DNA from: Hoyosella subflava DQS3-9A1
Lineage (GTDB): Bacteria; Actinomycetota; Actinomycetes; Mycobacteriales; Mycobacteriaceae
DNA: 64,000 bases
Assembly: GCF_000214175.1 (NCBI RefSeq)
Contig: NC_015564.1
Location: 4,674,810 to 4,738,809, forward strand
Direction: 5' to 3'
Below the pieces are notes generated by a model. That model saw only the letters and a program-made list of their open reading frames with translations, searched no databases and was not told where the DNA came from. Shown one piece after another: positions 1 to 7,830 of this stretch (positions are counted from its first letter, which is position 1; the number at the start of each line of letters is the position of its first letter). The translations under genes and the position numbers were made by a program.

Positions 1-59
1 ATCGCCAGCCGCCTTTTGCTCAGCTAACACATTCCGCGGCAAGGCCTGCTGGTTCCAAC

Positions 60-602
60 TCAGGCTGCGTCTGATGTTGCCCACCGGCGCTCATAGCCGG
101 CTAGCCGCGCGATGAGTGCCAGAGTTCCCAGCGCGACACGCTGAATCCACACCGGAATCCCGGCAATGTAACCGTCCTGGTAGTCCCACAGCAGCGATAG
201 TGCCAGCGGGTCGCGTGGCACGCCAGAACGTGTGGTCTTCCCTGTGACGTCCAGGTTTCGCCAGAGGGTGAACATCTCCCAATGACGAAGCGGTGGGCGA
301 ATTTCGTGCTCAATGACTGTGCCGGCGGATTCGTTCCAGAACTCGTGGACAGCGCGCGCGGGGGCACTCACCGTGGTTCCCGGAGTTGCAACCGTCTCAG
401 TTCCTTCGATGCGGAACCGCAACTTGCCCTCCCGGACAGTCCAGCGCTCACCGAGAACAGGGTGCCAGTGGGGACCAGCCTGCCGGCCACATTGTGGCAG
501 TTGATGTTCGAGCCGCAGATAGTCGCCTTCACCATCGGAGCCCTCCGCAAGCAGCCGGATCCGATGACCGCTACGAAAAACGAGTTCGGGCCGCTGTTCC
601 AT
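60..602 (-). CDS. cupin-domain protein
   Basis: Protein of 180 aa with one cupin barrel in its first half. The motif around residues 44-57 (GPHWHPVLGERWTVREG) fits cupin motif 1, with two His and a Glu as likely metal ligands, and HEFWN near residue 86 fits motif 2. The C-terminal third has a hydrophobic stretch (IPVWIQRVALGTLALIARL) that could be a membrane-associated helix. No catalytic role can be assigned. It starts ATG at 602, and the neighbouring MarR gene is divergent. A TTGACA/TATATC promoter places the predicted transcription start at or next to the ATG, so the message is probably leaderless. Repression by the adjacent MarR protein is inferred from the operator inside this promoter. 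Confidence 0.8.
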   Translation of the reverse strand: MEQRPELVFRSGHRIRLLAEGSDGEGDYLRLEHQLPQCGRQAGPHWHPVLGERWTVREGKLRFRIEGTETVATPGTTVSAPARAVHEFWNESAGTVIEHEIRPPLRHWEMFTLWRNLDVTGKTTRSGVPRDPLALSLLWDYQDGYIAGIPVWIQRVALGTLALIARLAGYERRWATSDAA

Positions 603-609
603 CCTTCAA

Positions 610-639
610 GATATAAAGGTAACCTTCGTATTGTGTCAA
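610..639 (-). promoter_or_regulatory. sigma-70-type promoter of the cupin gene
   Basis: On the minus strand, TTGACA (639-634) and TATATC (615-610) are separated by 18 bases. Counting 7-8 bases past the -10 box reaches the A of the ATG at 602, so the transcript would have little or no 5' leader. The only Shine-Dalgarno-like string (GAAGG) abuts the ATG with no spacer, which fits leaderless translation. Confidence 0.55.
611..631. promoter_or_regulatory. probable MarR operator (inverted repeat)
   Basis: A perfect inverted repeat AAGGT-A-ACCTT (616-626) is extended by outer ATA (611-613) and TAT (629-631) half-sites, giving a 21-bp dyad. It fills the spacer between the -35 and -10 boxes of the cupin promoter and ends just before the GTG of the MarR gene. 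This is the expected place for an operator controlling both divergent genes. The assignment is by position and symmetry only. Confidence 0.5.
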
Positions 640-1115
640 TAGCTACACCCGATGCATCGTTGCTGAAGCTGCTCACACTCGCGTCGCGGGCCGTTGAGCG
701 TGAACTGAACCGTGAGCTGCGCGCGGTGCTCGACGACAGTTTGCGGCCCGCGCATTTCGCCGTATTCCGATATTTCGACTCCGCTCGGATGGAAGAAGCG
801 GACAGTGAAAGCAGCCAGCCGGGCGTGCGCGTCACAGAACTTGCGGACGCCGCCGGGATGACACAGCAGTCGATGGGTGAGCTGGTGACGCATCTAGAGC
901 AGTGCGGCCTCGTTGAACGCCGGGTCGCTAGAGCCGATCGTCGTGCTCGTCTCGTAACCCTTACCGACGCCGGACGCGAGGCGCTAGCGATCGCACGTAG
1001 GTGCACGACCCGAATCGATGAGGTGATACGCGACCATATTGGCGCGCGTGCATTTGCTGAGCTTCGCACCCAGCTCGCTAGCGTCTACGACTTGTACCCG
1101 CAGAGCGAGCATTGA
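633..1115 (+). CDS. MarR-family transcriptional regulator
   Basis: Protein of 160 aa from GTG 633. An upstream extension of this frame overlaps the cupin gene and is not MarR-like. The winged helix-turn-helix is clear: the helix segment VTELADAAGMTQQSMGELV, then LEQCGLVERRVARADRRARLVTLTDAGREAL with the wing residues D-R-R-A-R. N- and C-terminal helices would form the dimer interface. It is divergent from the cupin gene with about 30 bp between starts and a dyad operator in that gap. The likely role is repression of the cupin gene and itself. The ligand is unknown. Confidence 0.85.
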   Translation: MSIATPDASLLKLLTLASRAVERELNRELRAVLDDSLRPAHFAVFRYFDSARMEEADSESSQPGVRVTELADAAGMTQQSMGELVTHLEQCGLVERRVARADRRARLVTLTDAGREALAIARRCTTRIDEVIRDHIGARAFAELRTQLASVYDLYPQSEH

Positions 1116-1126
1116 GAGAAGCTGCT

Positions 1127-2563
1127 CTACCCCCGGGCCATGTCCACAAAACGCGAGAAGTGCAGTTGGTGAGCGACAGTGATGGTCGCAGTCGGTCCGG
1201 CACGATGCTTGCCCACGATGATGTCCGCCTCTCCCCCGCGCGGGTCGTCTGGCTCGAATGCGTCTGGCCGGTGAAGCAGGATAACCATGTCGGCATCCTG
1301 TTCAAGCGATCCCGATTCACGCAGGTCAGAGACCTGCGGGCGCTTATCTGTGCGCTGTTCAGGGCCTCGGTTCAGCTGGCTGATCGCGATAACAGGGACT
1401 TCGAGTTCTTTCGCCAGCAGCTTCAGGCTTCGCGAAAATTCAGAGACCTCCTGTTGCCGTGACTCGTGCTTCTTGCCGGAAGACATGAGCTGCAGGTAGT
1501 CGACGATGACGAGACTGAGGTCGTTCTTCTGCTTGAGACGACGTGCTTTCGCCCGGATCTCCATCATTGTCAGATTTGGTGAGTCATCGATGAAGAGCGG
1601 CGCCTCGCTGATCTCACTCATTCGGCGGGCTAGTTTCGTCCAGTCGTCATCGTTCATCTTGCCCGAACGCATATCTGCGAGTTTGATTTTCGCCTCAGCG
1701 GACAGCAGCCGCATGACGATCTCTGTCTTGCTCATTTCGAGGGAGAAGAGCGCACCCGCTTTTCCGTACTTGATGCAGCACGACCGCAAAAAATCCATTC
1801 CCAGCGTGGATTTTCCAACCCCAGGCCTGGCCGCGATGATGATCATCTGACCGGGGTGCAGCCCATTGGTGAGTTCGTCGAATTCCACAAAACCTGTTGG
1901 GACCCCGAGTGAAATGCCACCGCGGGAAGCGATCGAGTCGATTTCATCCATGGTGGGCTGGAGGAGTTCCTCGAGCGCAACATAGTCCTCGGTGGTGCGA
2001 CGTTCAGTGACCTCAAAGATTTCCGCCTGTGCCCGGTCGACGACAGTGGCGACGTCCTGTCCGTCCGAACCTGCGTAGCCGTACTGCACAATCCGCGTCC
2101 CAGCTTCGACCAGCCGACGCAGAATGGCCTTCTCCGCCACGATCTCCGCATAGAAACCCGCATTGGCGGCGGTAGGAACCGTGGAGATGAGCGTGTGCAG
2201 GTAAGGCGCGCCACCAATGCGTCTCAGGTCGCCACGCCGCTCCAGGTCAGCAGCGACCGTGACCGGGTCTGCGGGTTCGCCTCGCCCATACAGATCGAGG
2301 ATGCTGTCGTAAATGTCCTGATGGGCCGGGCGGTAGAAATCCCCTTGGCGTAGCTTCTCTACAACGTCCGCAATCGCGTCCTTGCTGAGCAGCATGCCGC
2401 CCAGCACGGCCTGCTCAGCGCCGAGGTCCTGCGGCGGCTGACGAAGCAGGCCGTCAGCGCGGGAGTCTGTGCGGTTCCCATTGCTGCTGTGGCTGCTGCC
2501 ATCACCCGGGGCCTCGTCTCCGTCGCTCGGTGCGACATAACCCCGGTCGTCGACTACCCCCAC
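1127..2563 (-). CDS. dnaB: replicative DNA helicase DnaB
   Basis: Protein of 478 aa. An N-terminal DnaB domain (about residues 45-145) is followed by a RecA-like helicase domain with Walker A ARPGVGKST at 245-253, Walker B in LVIVDYLQLM, and the arginine-finger/H4 region near SQLNRGPEQRTDKRPQVSDLR. It is the hexameric helicase that unwinds DNA at the replication fork with primase DnaG. Start is GTG 2563, preceded by a strong AGGAGGGG ribosome-binding site. No intein interrupts the gene, whereas M. tuberculosis dnaB carries intein sequence. It lies downstream of rplI, as in mycobacteria, but is separated from it by a 0.5-kb region rich in DnaA-box-like sites. Confidence 0.97.
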   Translation of the reverse strand: MGVVDDRGYVAPSDGDEAPGDGSSHSSNGNRTDSRADGLLRQPPQDLGAEQAVLGGMLLSKDAIADVVEKLRQGDFYRPAHQDIYDSILDLYGRGEPADPVTVAADLERRGDLRRIGGAPYLHTLISTVPTAANAGFYAEIVAEKAILRRLVEAGTRIVQYGYAGSDGQDVATVVDRAQAEIFEVTERRTTEDYVALEELLQPTMDEIDSIASRGGISLGVPTGFVEFDELTNGLHPGQMIIIAARPGVGKSTLGMDFLRSCCIKYGKAGALFSLEMSKTEIVMRLLSAEAKIKLADMRSGKMNDDDWTKLARRMSEISEAPLFIDDSPNLTMMEIRAKARRLKQKNDLSLVIVDYLQLMSSGKKHESRQQEVSEFSRSLKLLAKELEVPVIAISQLNRGPEQRTDKRPQVSDLRESGSLEQDADMVILLHRPDAFEPDDPRGGEADIIVGKHRAGPTATITVAHQLHFSRFVDMARG

Positions 2564-2663
2564 GCACCCCTCCTAAGCACCGATCGTGAACGCTCGAAAC
2601 TTTCATACCCGAGGGGTACGACATGTTGCCGGACGGCTCTGCGCGCTCGACGCTAGGGACTCA

Positions 2664-3029
2664 TGTTGATAACCGCAAGATCACCTGTGCACAGACCTGT
2701 GCACAGTTTGTGGATAGACCAGGAGCGATCTGTGTACAGCCTGGGGATAACTTGGGGACAATCAGCACGCTGGACATTGTTAGCGCTGGCAAGGACAAGA
2801 AATGGGCTGTTGATACTGTGGACAACCCTGTGTACGGCGTGTCGCTGAGTTCCAGGATTTCGGCGTGTTGTCTCCAAATGTTCGTCTACCTGCAGTGATA
2901 CAGACCACACTTTGAGGTAGTGAGCGGCTGACGATGAGCGCGTCGAAACACGGATGTGACAAATGAAAGGGGACACGCGCACGCGTTGCTGAGGAGTGAT
3001 CAAACTTCGGCGCACGGAGATTATCCACA
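2664..3029. promoter_or_regulatory. cluster of DnaA-box-like 9-mers upstream of dnaB
   Basis: This 0.5-kb gap between dnaB (start 2563) and the rplI terminator holds no convincing gene. It contains a perfect TTATCCACA on the plus strand (3021-3029) and a perfect mycobacterial-type TTGTCCACA on the minus strand (2825-2817). One-mismatch boxes on the minus strand lie at 2672-2664, 2717-2709, 2750-2742 and 2761-2753. Two tandem 12-bp units ACCTGTGCACAG (2683-2694, 2695-2706) and a CTGTGTACAG (2730-2739) lie among them. Five of the six boxes point the same way. A DnaA-controlled dnaB promoter or a DnaA-titration site is inferred from this density. Confidence 0.5.
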
Positions 3030-3034
3030 AGCAC

Positions 3035-3068
3035 ATCTAGCCCCAAGGGGAAACCCCTGGGGCTAGAT
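3035..3068 (-). terminator. hairpin after rplI
   Basis: Long inverted repeat: ATCTAGCCCC..GGGG (3035-3050), loop AAA, then CCCCTGGGGCTAGAT (3054-3068), broken only by an unpaired A and an A/T pairing step. It begins 12 bases beyond the rplI stop and probably ends the rpsF-ssb-rpsR-rplI transcript. There is no long T tract, as is common in actinobacteria. Confidence 0.7.
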
Positions 3069-3080
3069 GATGTGGCTAAT

Positions 3081-3536
3081 TCAGCTAGCTGGCTGAATCT
3101 GCAGGTTCAGCTTCGCTGATACCTGCGAGTGCAGCTGCACTGCCACCGAGTACTTGCCAACTGCTTTCAGGTGAGCTGAGGGCAGTTCGACGTTGCGGCG
3201 ATCAACCGCAAGGCCGGTGGCATCCTTGAGTGCGTCTGCGACGTCGGCAGCGCTGACTGAGCCAAAGAGCTTGCCACCCGCACCCGTACGAACAGCAAGG
3301 GTGAGGGTGCCGAGCTCCTCGAGCTTCTTCTGGCCTTCCTTGGCCGCCTCGAGGTCGCGGGCAGCGCGCGTTTCGCGTGCCTTCCGCAATTCCTCGACCT
3401 GCTTTTCCGCACCGCGGGTGGCACGAATCGCCAATCCGCGGGGCAACAGGTAGTTGCGGCCGTAGCCGTCTTTGACCTCGACGGTGTCGCCAGGAGCGCC
3501 GAGGTGCTCAACGTCAGCTGTGAGGATGAGCTTCAT
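3081..3536 (-). CDS. rplI: 50S ribosomal protein L9 (bL9)
   Basis: Protein of 151 aa, the usual bL9 length. The N-terminal rRNA-binding domain carries the family signature ([34 protein letters not shown]), followed by the long connecting helix and the C-terminal domain ([16 protein letters not shown]). The start was set at ATG 3536 because the family begins MKLIL; the frame is open for 28 codons further upstream but those residues are not L9-like. It is last in the rpsF-ssb-rpsR-rplI operon, with a hairpin directly downstream. Confidence 0.97.
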   Translation of the reverse strand: MKLILTADVEHLGAPGDTVEVKDGYGRNYLLPRGLAIRATRGAEKQVEELRKARETRAARDLEAAKEGQKKLEELGTLTLAVRTGAGGKLFGSVSAADVADALKDATGLAVDRRNVELPSAHLKAVGKYSVAVQLHSQVSAKLNLQIQPAS

Positions 3537-3555
3537 TCTTGGGTCCTCCCGTTCC

Positions 3556-3792
3556 TTAGCGTGCCGTTGAGGTGTACGGCAGCAAGGCCATCTCTCGTGA
3601 AACTTTGACTGCTGTAGCAACGTCCCGCTGGTGCTGGACGCAGTTACCGGTTACACGACGTGCACGGATTTTGCCGCGATCACTGACAAATTTCCGCAAC
3701 ATCGTCGAATCTTTGTAGTTGATCTGCGCTTCTGTAGCTTTACAGAACGCACAGACCTTTGTTTTTGCCGGGCGCATAAGCGCTTTGGACAT
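3556..3792 (-). CDS. rpsR: 30S ribosomal protein S18 (bS18), zinc-type
   Basis: Protein of 78 aa with the bS18 core ([50 protein letters not shown]). It keeps the Cys residues of the zinc-binding C+ form (CAFC near residue 14, then CVQH near residue 51). Actinobacteria often carry a second, Cys-less copy used under zinc starvation; none is seen here. It lies between ssb and rplI in the conserved operon order. Confidence 0.96.
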   Translation of the reverse strand: MSKALMRPAKTKVCAFCKATEAQINYKDSTMLRKFVSDRGKIRARRVTGNCVQHQRDVATAVKVSREMALLPYTSTAR

Positions 3793-3842
3793 GGTCGTTC
3801 TCCGTGTATTCCTGGTGTCTGAAGGTCAGACCCAGACCCTGC

Positions 3843-4343
3843 TCAGAATGGCGGTTCGTCATCCTGTGCAGCGAATCCGCCAGCCGGAGGAGCACTGCCC
3901 CAGGGATCGCTGGCTGCGGTTGCGGCACCGGCTGTGAAGCCACCACCACGTCCGCCGCCTCCCTGACCACCATCGCTACGGCCCGCCTTGTTGACCTTGG
4001 CGGTCGCGTAACGGAGCGAGGGACCGACTTCGTCGACTTCAAGCTCAATCACCGTGCGCTTCTCACCCTCTCGGGTTTCGAAGCTGCGCTGACGCAAACG
4101 TCCGTTCACGATGACGCGCATTCCCTTTTGCAGTGATTCCGCGACGTTCTCCGCAGCCTGACGCCAGATGTTGCACCGGAGGAACAGCGCGTCGCCGTCC
4201 TCCCACTGGCTGGTCTGCGAGTTGTACTTCCGCGGTGTCGACGCAACGGTAAACGTCGCGACGGCTGCACCCGCAGGAGTGAAGCGGAGTTCTGGGTCTG
4301 CGGTGAGGTTGCCAATCACCGTAATTACGGTGTCGCCTGCCAT
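3843..4343 (-). CDS. ssb: single-stranded DNA-binding protein SSB
   Basis: Protein of 166 aa. The N-terminal OB fold (about residues 1-115) starts [21 protein letters not shown] and includes [18 protein letters not shown] Gly-rich flexible linker follows, and the acidic tip DDEPPF is the docking peptide for replication and repair partners. Start ATG 4343 was chosen by family homology over an open frame extending 47 codons upstream. It protects single-stranded DNA at the fork and is co-transcribed with ribosomal genes, as usual in this group. Confidence 0.97.
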   Translation of the reverse strand: MAGDTVITVIGNLTADPELRFTPAGAAVATFTVASTPRKYNSQTSQWEDGDALFLRCNIWRQAAENVAESLQKGMRVIVNGRLRQRSFETREGEKRTVIELEVDEVGPSLRYATAKVNKAGRSDGGQGGGGRGGGFTAGAATAASDPWGSAPPAGGFAAQDDEPPF

Positions 4344-4419
4344 GAATCCTCCGTTCGTCGGCGGCCCCGGGCGTACGGCCCGGGTGGGCCACAGGGCACT
4401 GGGTCTAGATCTGGGTAAA

Positions 4420-4707
4420 TCAGCTCGCGACCCGCAGGACCTTGGTACGCAGAACTGACTCATTGAGCCCGAGCTGACGGTCAAGTTCTTTCACGGTTGC
4501 AGGCTCAGCCGACACATTGATGACTGCGTAGATGCCTTCGCTGTGCTTGTTGATTTCGTATGCCAAGCGGCGCTTACCCCAGATATCGACCGTGTCGATG
4601 GAGCCGCCGCCCTGACGGATGACGTTGAGGAAAGTATCTAGTGAAGGGGCAATGGTGCGCTCGTCCAGTCTAGGATCGAGAATCACCATCAGTTCGTATT
4701 GACGCAC
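4420..4707 (-). CDS. rpsF: 30S ribosomal protein S6 (bS6)
   Basis: Protein of 95 aa, full-length bS6: [16 protein letters not shown] at the start, then the [25 protein letters not shown] core. It partners S18 in the 30S platform, which matches the operon. The GTG start at 4707 is preceded by a near-perfect anti-16S ribosome-binding site. First gene of the rpsF-ssb-rpsR-rplI operon. Confidence 0.97.
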   Translation of the reverse strand: MRQYELMVILDPRLDERTIAPSLDTFLNVIRQGGGSIDTVDIWGKRRLAYEINKHSEGIYAVINVSAEPATVKELDRQLGLNESVLRTKVLRVAS

Positions 4708-4715
4708 GGGACCAC

Positions 4716-4726
4716 ATCACCTCCTA
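4716..4726 (-). promoter_or_regulatory. strong ribosome-binding site of rpsF
   Basis: TAGGAGGTGAT on the minus strand matches the 3' end of 16S rRNA over 11 bases. It lies 8-12 bases before the GTG at 4707 and supports that start. Confidence 0.7.
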
Positions 4727-4887
4727 CGGGCTTGTACGGCCACGGACGTTCCGTGGCAGGAGGGTCGTTACGTCAGTAACCCCCGAAAGCTACCAGTTCG
4801 TCCCGGCCAAAGCGAATTCGCCCGCCCGGCCATCGCCCCAGGGGGTTCCGGCCGGCCCCATGGGCAGTTGTCGCTTAGGCTGGTGGC

Positions 4888-5679
4888 ATGCGTATCGGTG
4901 CCCACGTCCGGGATGATGCTGATCCCCTTGGTTCCGCTCAGCGATATGGAGCTGAGGTTGTTCAGCTCTTCGTCACTGACCCTCAGAAGTGGAACAAGCC
5001 CAAGCCGCACCCCCAAGCCGATCAGCTGCGGAAAAGTGGCATTGACGTAGTAGTTCACTCGTCGTACGTCATTAACGTGGCGAGCTTGAACAACCGTATT
5101 CGGATCCCCTCCCGCAAAGCCGTCCAGCAGCAGGCCACAGCGGCCGCGGAGTTCGGCGCGTTTGGGCTGGTAGTGCACGGCGGTCACGTGCGCCAGGGCG
5201 AGGCCGTCGAGGAGGGCTTCACCAACTGGCGCAAGCTCTTCGAACGGCAGGACGATGAAGGCGGTTTCGCTGTTCCGATTCTGATCGAGAACACCGCAGG
5301 CGGGGATTCTGCGATGTCGCGGTACTTCGATTCCATCGCTCGGCTGTGGGATCACGTCGGCGAATTTGGGGCCGGCTTCTGCCTCGATACGTGTCACGCA
5401 TGGGCGGCCGGGGAGAACCTCGTCGACGCCGTCGAGCGAATCAGGTCGATCACGGGCCGTATCGACCTCGTCCATTTGAACAACTCGCGCGATGAGTTCA
5501 ACTCCGCGCGAGATCGTCACGCGAATCTCGCCGACGGAACGATAGACCCGCAACTACTCACCGAAGTCGTTCGCCAGGCGGGTGCACCTGTGGTTCTCGA
5601 GACGCCTGCCGAGGGACTCGAGGACGACATCGAATTTCTGCGTGAGACGCTTTCGCAGTCACAACCCGCCAGCAATTAA
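4888..5679 (+). CDS. nfo: endonuclease IV (AP endonuclease)
   Basis: Protein of 263 aa, TIM-barrel apurinic/apyrimidinic endonuclease that cuts 5' of abasic sites in base-excision repair. The zinc ligands of the family are visible in order: VVHSSY, VVHGGH, LIENTAGG, CLDTCHAWAAG, LVHLNNSRDEFNSARDRHANL and VVLETPAEG. Start ATG 4888. It is divergent from rpsF across 180 bp. The long opposite-strand frame over the same DNA is a codon shadow. Confidence 0.93.
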   Translation: MRIGAHVRDDADPLGSAQRYGAEVVQLFVTDPQKWNKPKPHPQADQLRKSGIDVVVHSSYVINVASLNNRIRIPSRKAVQQQATAAAEFGAFGLVVHGGHVRQGEAVEEGFTNWRKLFERQDDEGGFAVPILIENTAGGDSAMSRYFDSIARLWDHVGEFGAGFCLDTCHAWAAGENLVDAVERIRSITGRIDLVHLNNSRDEFNSARDRHANLADGTIDPQLLTEVVRQAGAPVVLETPAEGLEDDIEFLRETLSQSQPASN

Positions 5680-5714
5680 GCTGCATCAAGACGTCTGCGA
5701 GGAGTTTCGTGGTG

Positions 5715-7049
5715 ATGACAGCTGTGCGCAGGCACCTGCCACTGATTGCGGTGGTGCTGGCGGCATTCTCCCTGCTGCTGGCATACCTCAACAAGGCCCG
5801 GTGTGCCGGGCCCGTGTTCAGCGAATTCGGGCGCAGCGAGAATTTCGACCTGTACAAGAATCAGCTGGTCTGCTACTCGGATATTCAGCTCTTGTGGCTC
5901 GGACGTGACATCGACCGCCACGTTTTCCCGTTCATCGAGGGCGGCATAACCCCTGATGGTCGGCTTTTCGGTGGCACCGTTGAATACCCGGTGCTCTCCG
6001 GCGTACTGATGTGGCTCGGCGCCATCCCCTCGTCCAACGACGCGGAGTTCCTCTTCTACTCGGCTCTCTTGCTCACGCCGTTCGCTTTGCTGACGGCGTG
6101 GATGCTCGCCAAGCTGGGCGGCCACCGCGTGTTGCTGTTTGTCGCAACTCCTCCGCTCATTATGTACGGCTTCCACAATTGGGAATTGCCCGTTGTCTTC
6201 ACCGCTGTGGCCGCGATATACGTCGTGACGACGGCCCAAACGTGGAGCATTCGAACGCGCGGTATTGTCGCAGCTGTCCTGCTCGGCATTGGCCTGTGCC
6301 TGAAGTTGTACCCCGGAATTTTTGTTCTCCCATTGGCTCTCTATGTGTTGACAGAGGGGAAGAAAGAGCGCGGGCACTTCGATTTCCGGGGGGCCTTTTC
6401 TGTCGCGGGTGCCGCGGTGGCAACCGTAGCCGCGATAAATGCGCCATTCGCTATTGCTGGCTTCGAGGGCTGGCGGGCATCATTCGAGTTCCAGTCACTC
6501 CGCCGGGCTGATATCACAACAAACTCGATCTGGTACTGGGGCCTCCTCCCTAGGATGGAAGACGAGACTGTCTACGACGCCTGGGTGGAGTTGCTTTCAC
6601 CTGCACTGATCCTTACTTCCTTCGCCGTCGCGGTCGCAGTCGGATGGTGGACCTACCACCGGCACGGAACGTACCCGTGGGTAGGAGTCTCGGCGGCGAT
6701 GCTGTGCGGTTTCCTGCTTTTCCACAAGGTTCACTCACCACAGTTTGCTCTGTGGCTGATCCCGTTCTTCATTCTCCTTCGCGTTCCGTGGCAACTGATC
6801 GGCGCATATCTTCTCGCCGACATCGCAATTGGCATCGGTGTCTTCCGGTATTTCTACGATCTCGGAGCGGGCATCGATCCAACTGGCGGCTCAGAACTTG
6901 TGACACAGGTGGGGGTCTGGGGCCGAGCGGCTGGCCTTGTCATCTTCTACGCACTCTTCCTGCGAGCGTCCTACGTGCCGGACGAAAACGACACAATAAC
7001 GCGTGATACCTCACCCGTGAACGCATATACCAAAACGCACAGCCCGTAA
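5715..7049 (+). CDS. GT87-type polyprenol-sugar-dependent membrane glycosyltransferase
   Basis: Polytopic membrane protein of about 444 aa, with roughly ten hydrophobic segments. It resembles the GT87/DUF2029 family, which in mycobacteria includes alpha-mannosyltransferases using polyprenyl-phosphate-mannose. The early loop carries conserved-looking acids (VCYSDIQLLWLGRDIDRH..PF, then VEYPVLSG), and CLKLYPGIFVLPL and HKVHSPQFALWLIPF match family motifs. Starts GTG 5709, GTG 5712 and ATG 5715 are all possible; GAGGAG at 5699-5704 suits the last two. It is a distant paralogue of the GT87 gene at 13527-15110. The acceptor is unknown. Confidence 0.8.
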   Translation: MTAVRRHLPLIAVVLAAFSLLLAYLNKARCAGPVFSEFGRSENFDLYKNQLVCYSDIQLLWLGRDIDRHVFPFIEGGITPDGRLFGGTVEYPVLSGVLMWLGAIPSSNDAEFLFYSALLLTPFALLTAWMLAKLGGHRVLLFVATPPLIMYGFHNWELPVVFTAVAAIYVVTTAQTWSIRTRGIVAAVLLGIGLCLKLYPGIFVLPLALYVLTEGKKERGHFDFRGAFSVAGAAVATVAAINAPFAIAGFEGWRASFEFQSLRRADITTNSIWYWGLLPRMEDETVYDAWVELLSPALILTSFAVAVAVGWWTYHRHGTYPWVGVSAAMLCGFLLFHKVHSPQFALWLIPFFILLRVPWQLIGAYLLADIAIGIGVFRYFYDLGAGIDPTGGSELVTQVGVWGRAAGLVIFYALFLRASYVPDENDTITRDTSPVNAYTKTHSP

Positions 7050-7133
7050 TCCTGTGTTCTCATTGCCGTAGTACGATCATTTGTTTGAATGACAATGGGC
7101 AGCGTCGTGGCGGGACGCGCTGGGGAGGTAGTG

Positions 7134-7820
7134 ATGTCGGCGAGCACTGGGCACACGTCGGAGGCACACTCACGCGTACGGAGAATCGGCCTCGTTGAGG
7201 ATCACGAGTCGGTGGCGATCGGACTCGCTACCATCCTGGCGGATTACCCAGATCTGGAACTTGTGGTCGCGGCCCGCACCGTCCAGAACCTTCTGGACAA
7301 GGAGCAGGACCTCGATCTGGTCGTCCTTGATTTGCGGCTCGGCGACGGGTCCTCGCCAAAAAGCAACGTCAGTACATTGCATTCGCACGGCCTGAAGGTC
7401 CTTGCGTTCACCGGGGCGGAAAATCCCTTCCTAGTACGATCCGCTGCCCGAGCTGGCGTTCTTGGCGTCGTCCGCAAATCCGAGCCGGCTGCGGCGGTAG
7501 TTGATTCCATCCGCTGCGCGGCAGCAGGCGGGCAGGTCGTCACCACCGACTGGGCCGCCGCCATCGATGGTGATCCGCACCTGCCCAACGTGGGCCTCAG
7601 CCCACGCCAGCAGGAAGTGCTGGCGCTGTACGCGTCCGGCGAGAAAGCGACCCGCGTTGCGCACCTCACCGGCCTCGCTGAGCAGACCGTGTATGACTAC
7701 CTAGCGCGGATCCGTCAAAAGTACGCGGAGGCGGGTCGGCCTGCGCCGACCAAAACTGATCTTTTCAAGCGGGCGGTCGAAGACGGCTGGCTGCCCGTAC
7801 CCGAACATCCCGGCTCGTGA
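7134..7820 (+). CDS. NarL/LuxR-type response regulator
   Basis: Protein of 228 aa. The N-terminal receiver has the acidic pocket (GLVEDHES), the phospho-acceptor Asp in VVLDLRLGDGS, the Thr switch in VLAFTG and the Lys in VVRKSE. The C-terminal LuxR HTH is LSPRQQEVLALYASGEKATRVAHLTGLAEQTVYDYLARIRQKY, followed by a tail (EAGRPAPTKTDLFKRAVEDGWL) that recurs in two more regulators of this cluster. ATG 7134 has GGGGAGG at 7121-7127. The kinase gene follows after 10 bp, so this is a two-component pair. The target is unknown; a dyad at 10215-10245 is a candidate site. Confidence 0.88.
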   Translation: MSASTGHTSEAHSRVRRIGLVEDHESVAIGLATILADYPDLELVVAARTVQNLLDKEQDLDLVVLDLRLGDGSSPKSNVSTLHSHGLKVLAFTGAENPFLVRSAARAGVLGVVRKSEPAAAVVDSIRCAAAGGQVVTTDWAAAIDGDPHLPNVGLSPRQQEVLALYASGEKATRVAHLTGLAEQTVYDYLARIRQKYAEAGRPAPTKTDLFKRAVEDGWLPVPEHPGS

Positions 7821-7830
7821 GGATGCTGCC

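Noticed and set aside
368..1069. 233-codon minus-strand frame opposite the MarR gene
   Set aside because: Ser/Arg-rich antisense composition; the MarR helix-turn-helix is on the plus strand.
1127..2563. Intein in dnaB, as in M. tuberculosis
   Set aside because: The helicase domain is uninterrupted across Walker A and the later motifs and the length is normal.
2623..3036. Overlapping open frames on both strands (91 and 127 codons) between dnaB and rplI
   Set aside because: Low-quality composition, no ribosome-binding site and no recognisable domain. The repeated TGTGCACAG/TGTGGATA words are better explained as DNA sites.
4768..5553. 261-codon frame on the minus strand opposite endonuclease IV
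   Set aside because: The plus-strand frame has all endonuclease IV motifs; the opposite frame is a shadow of its high-GC third positions.
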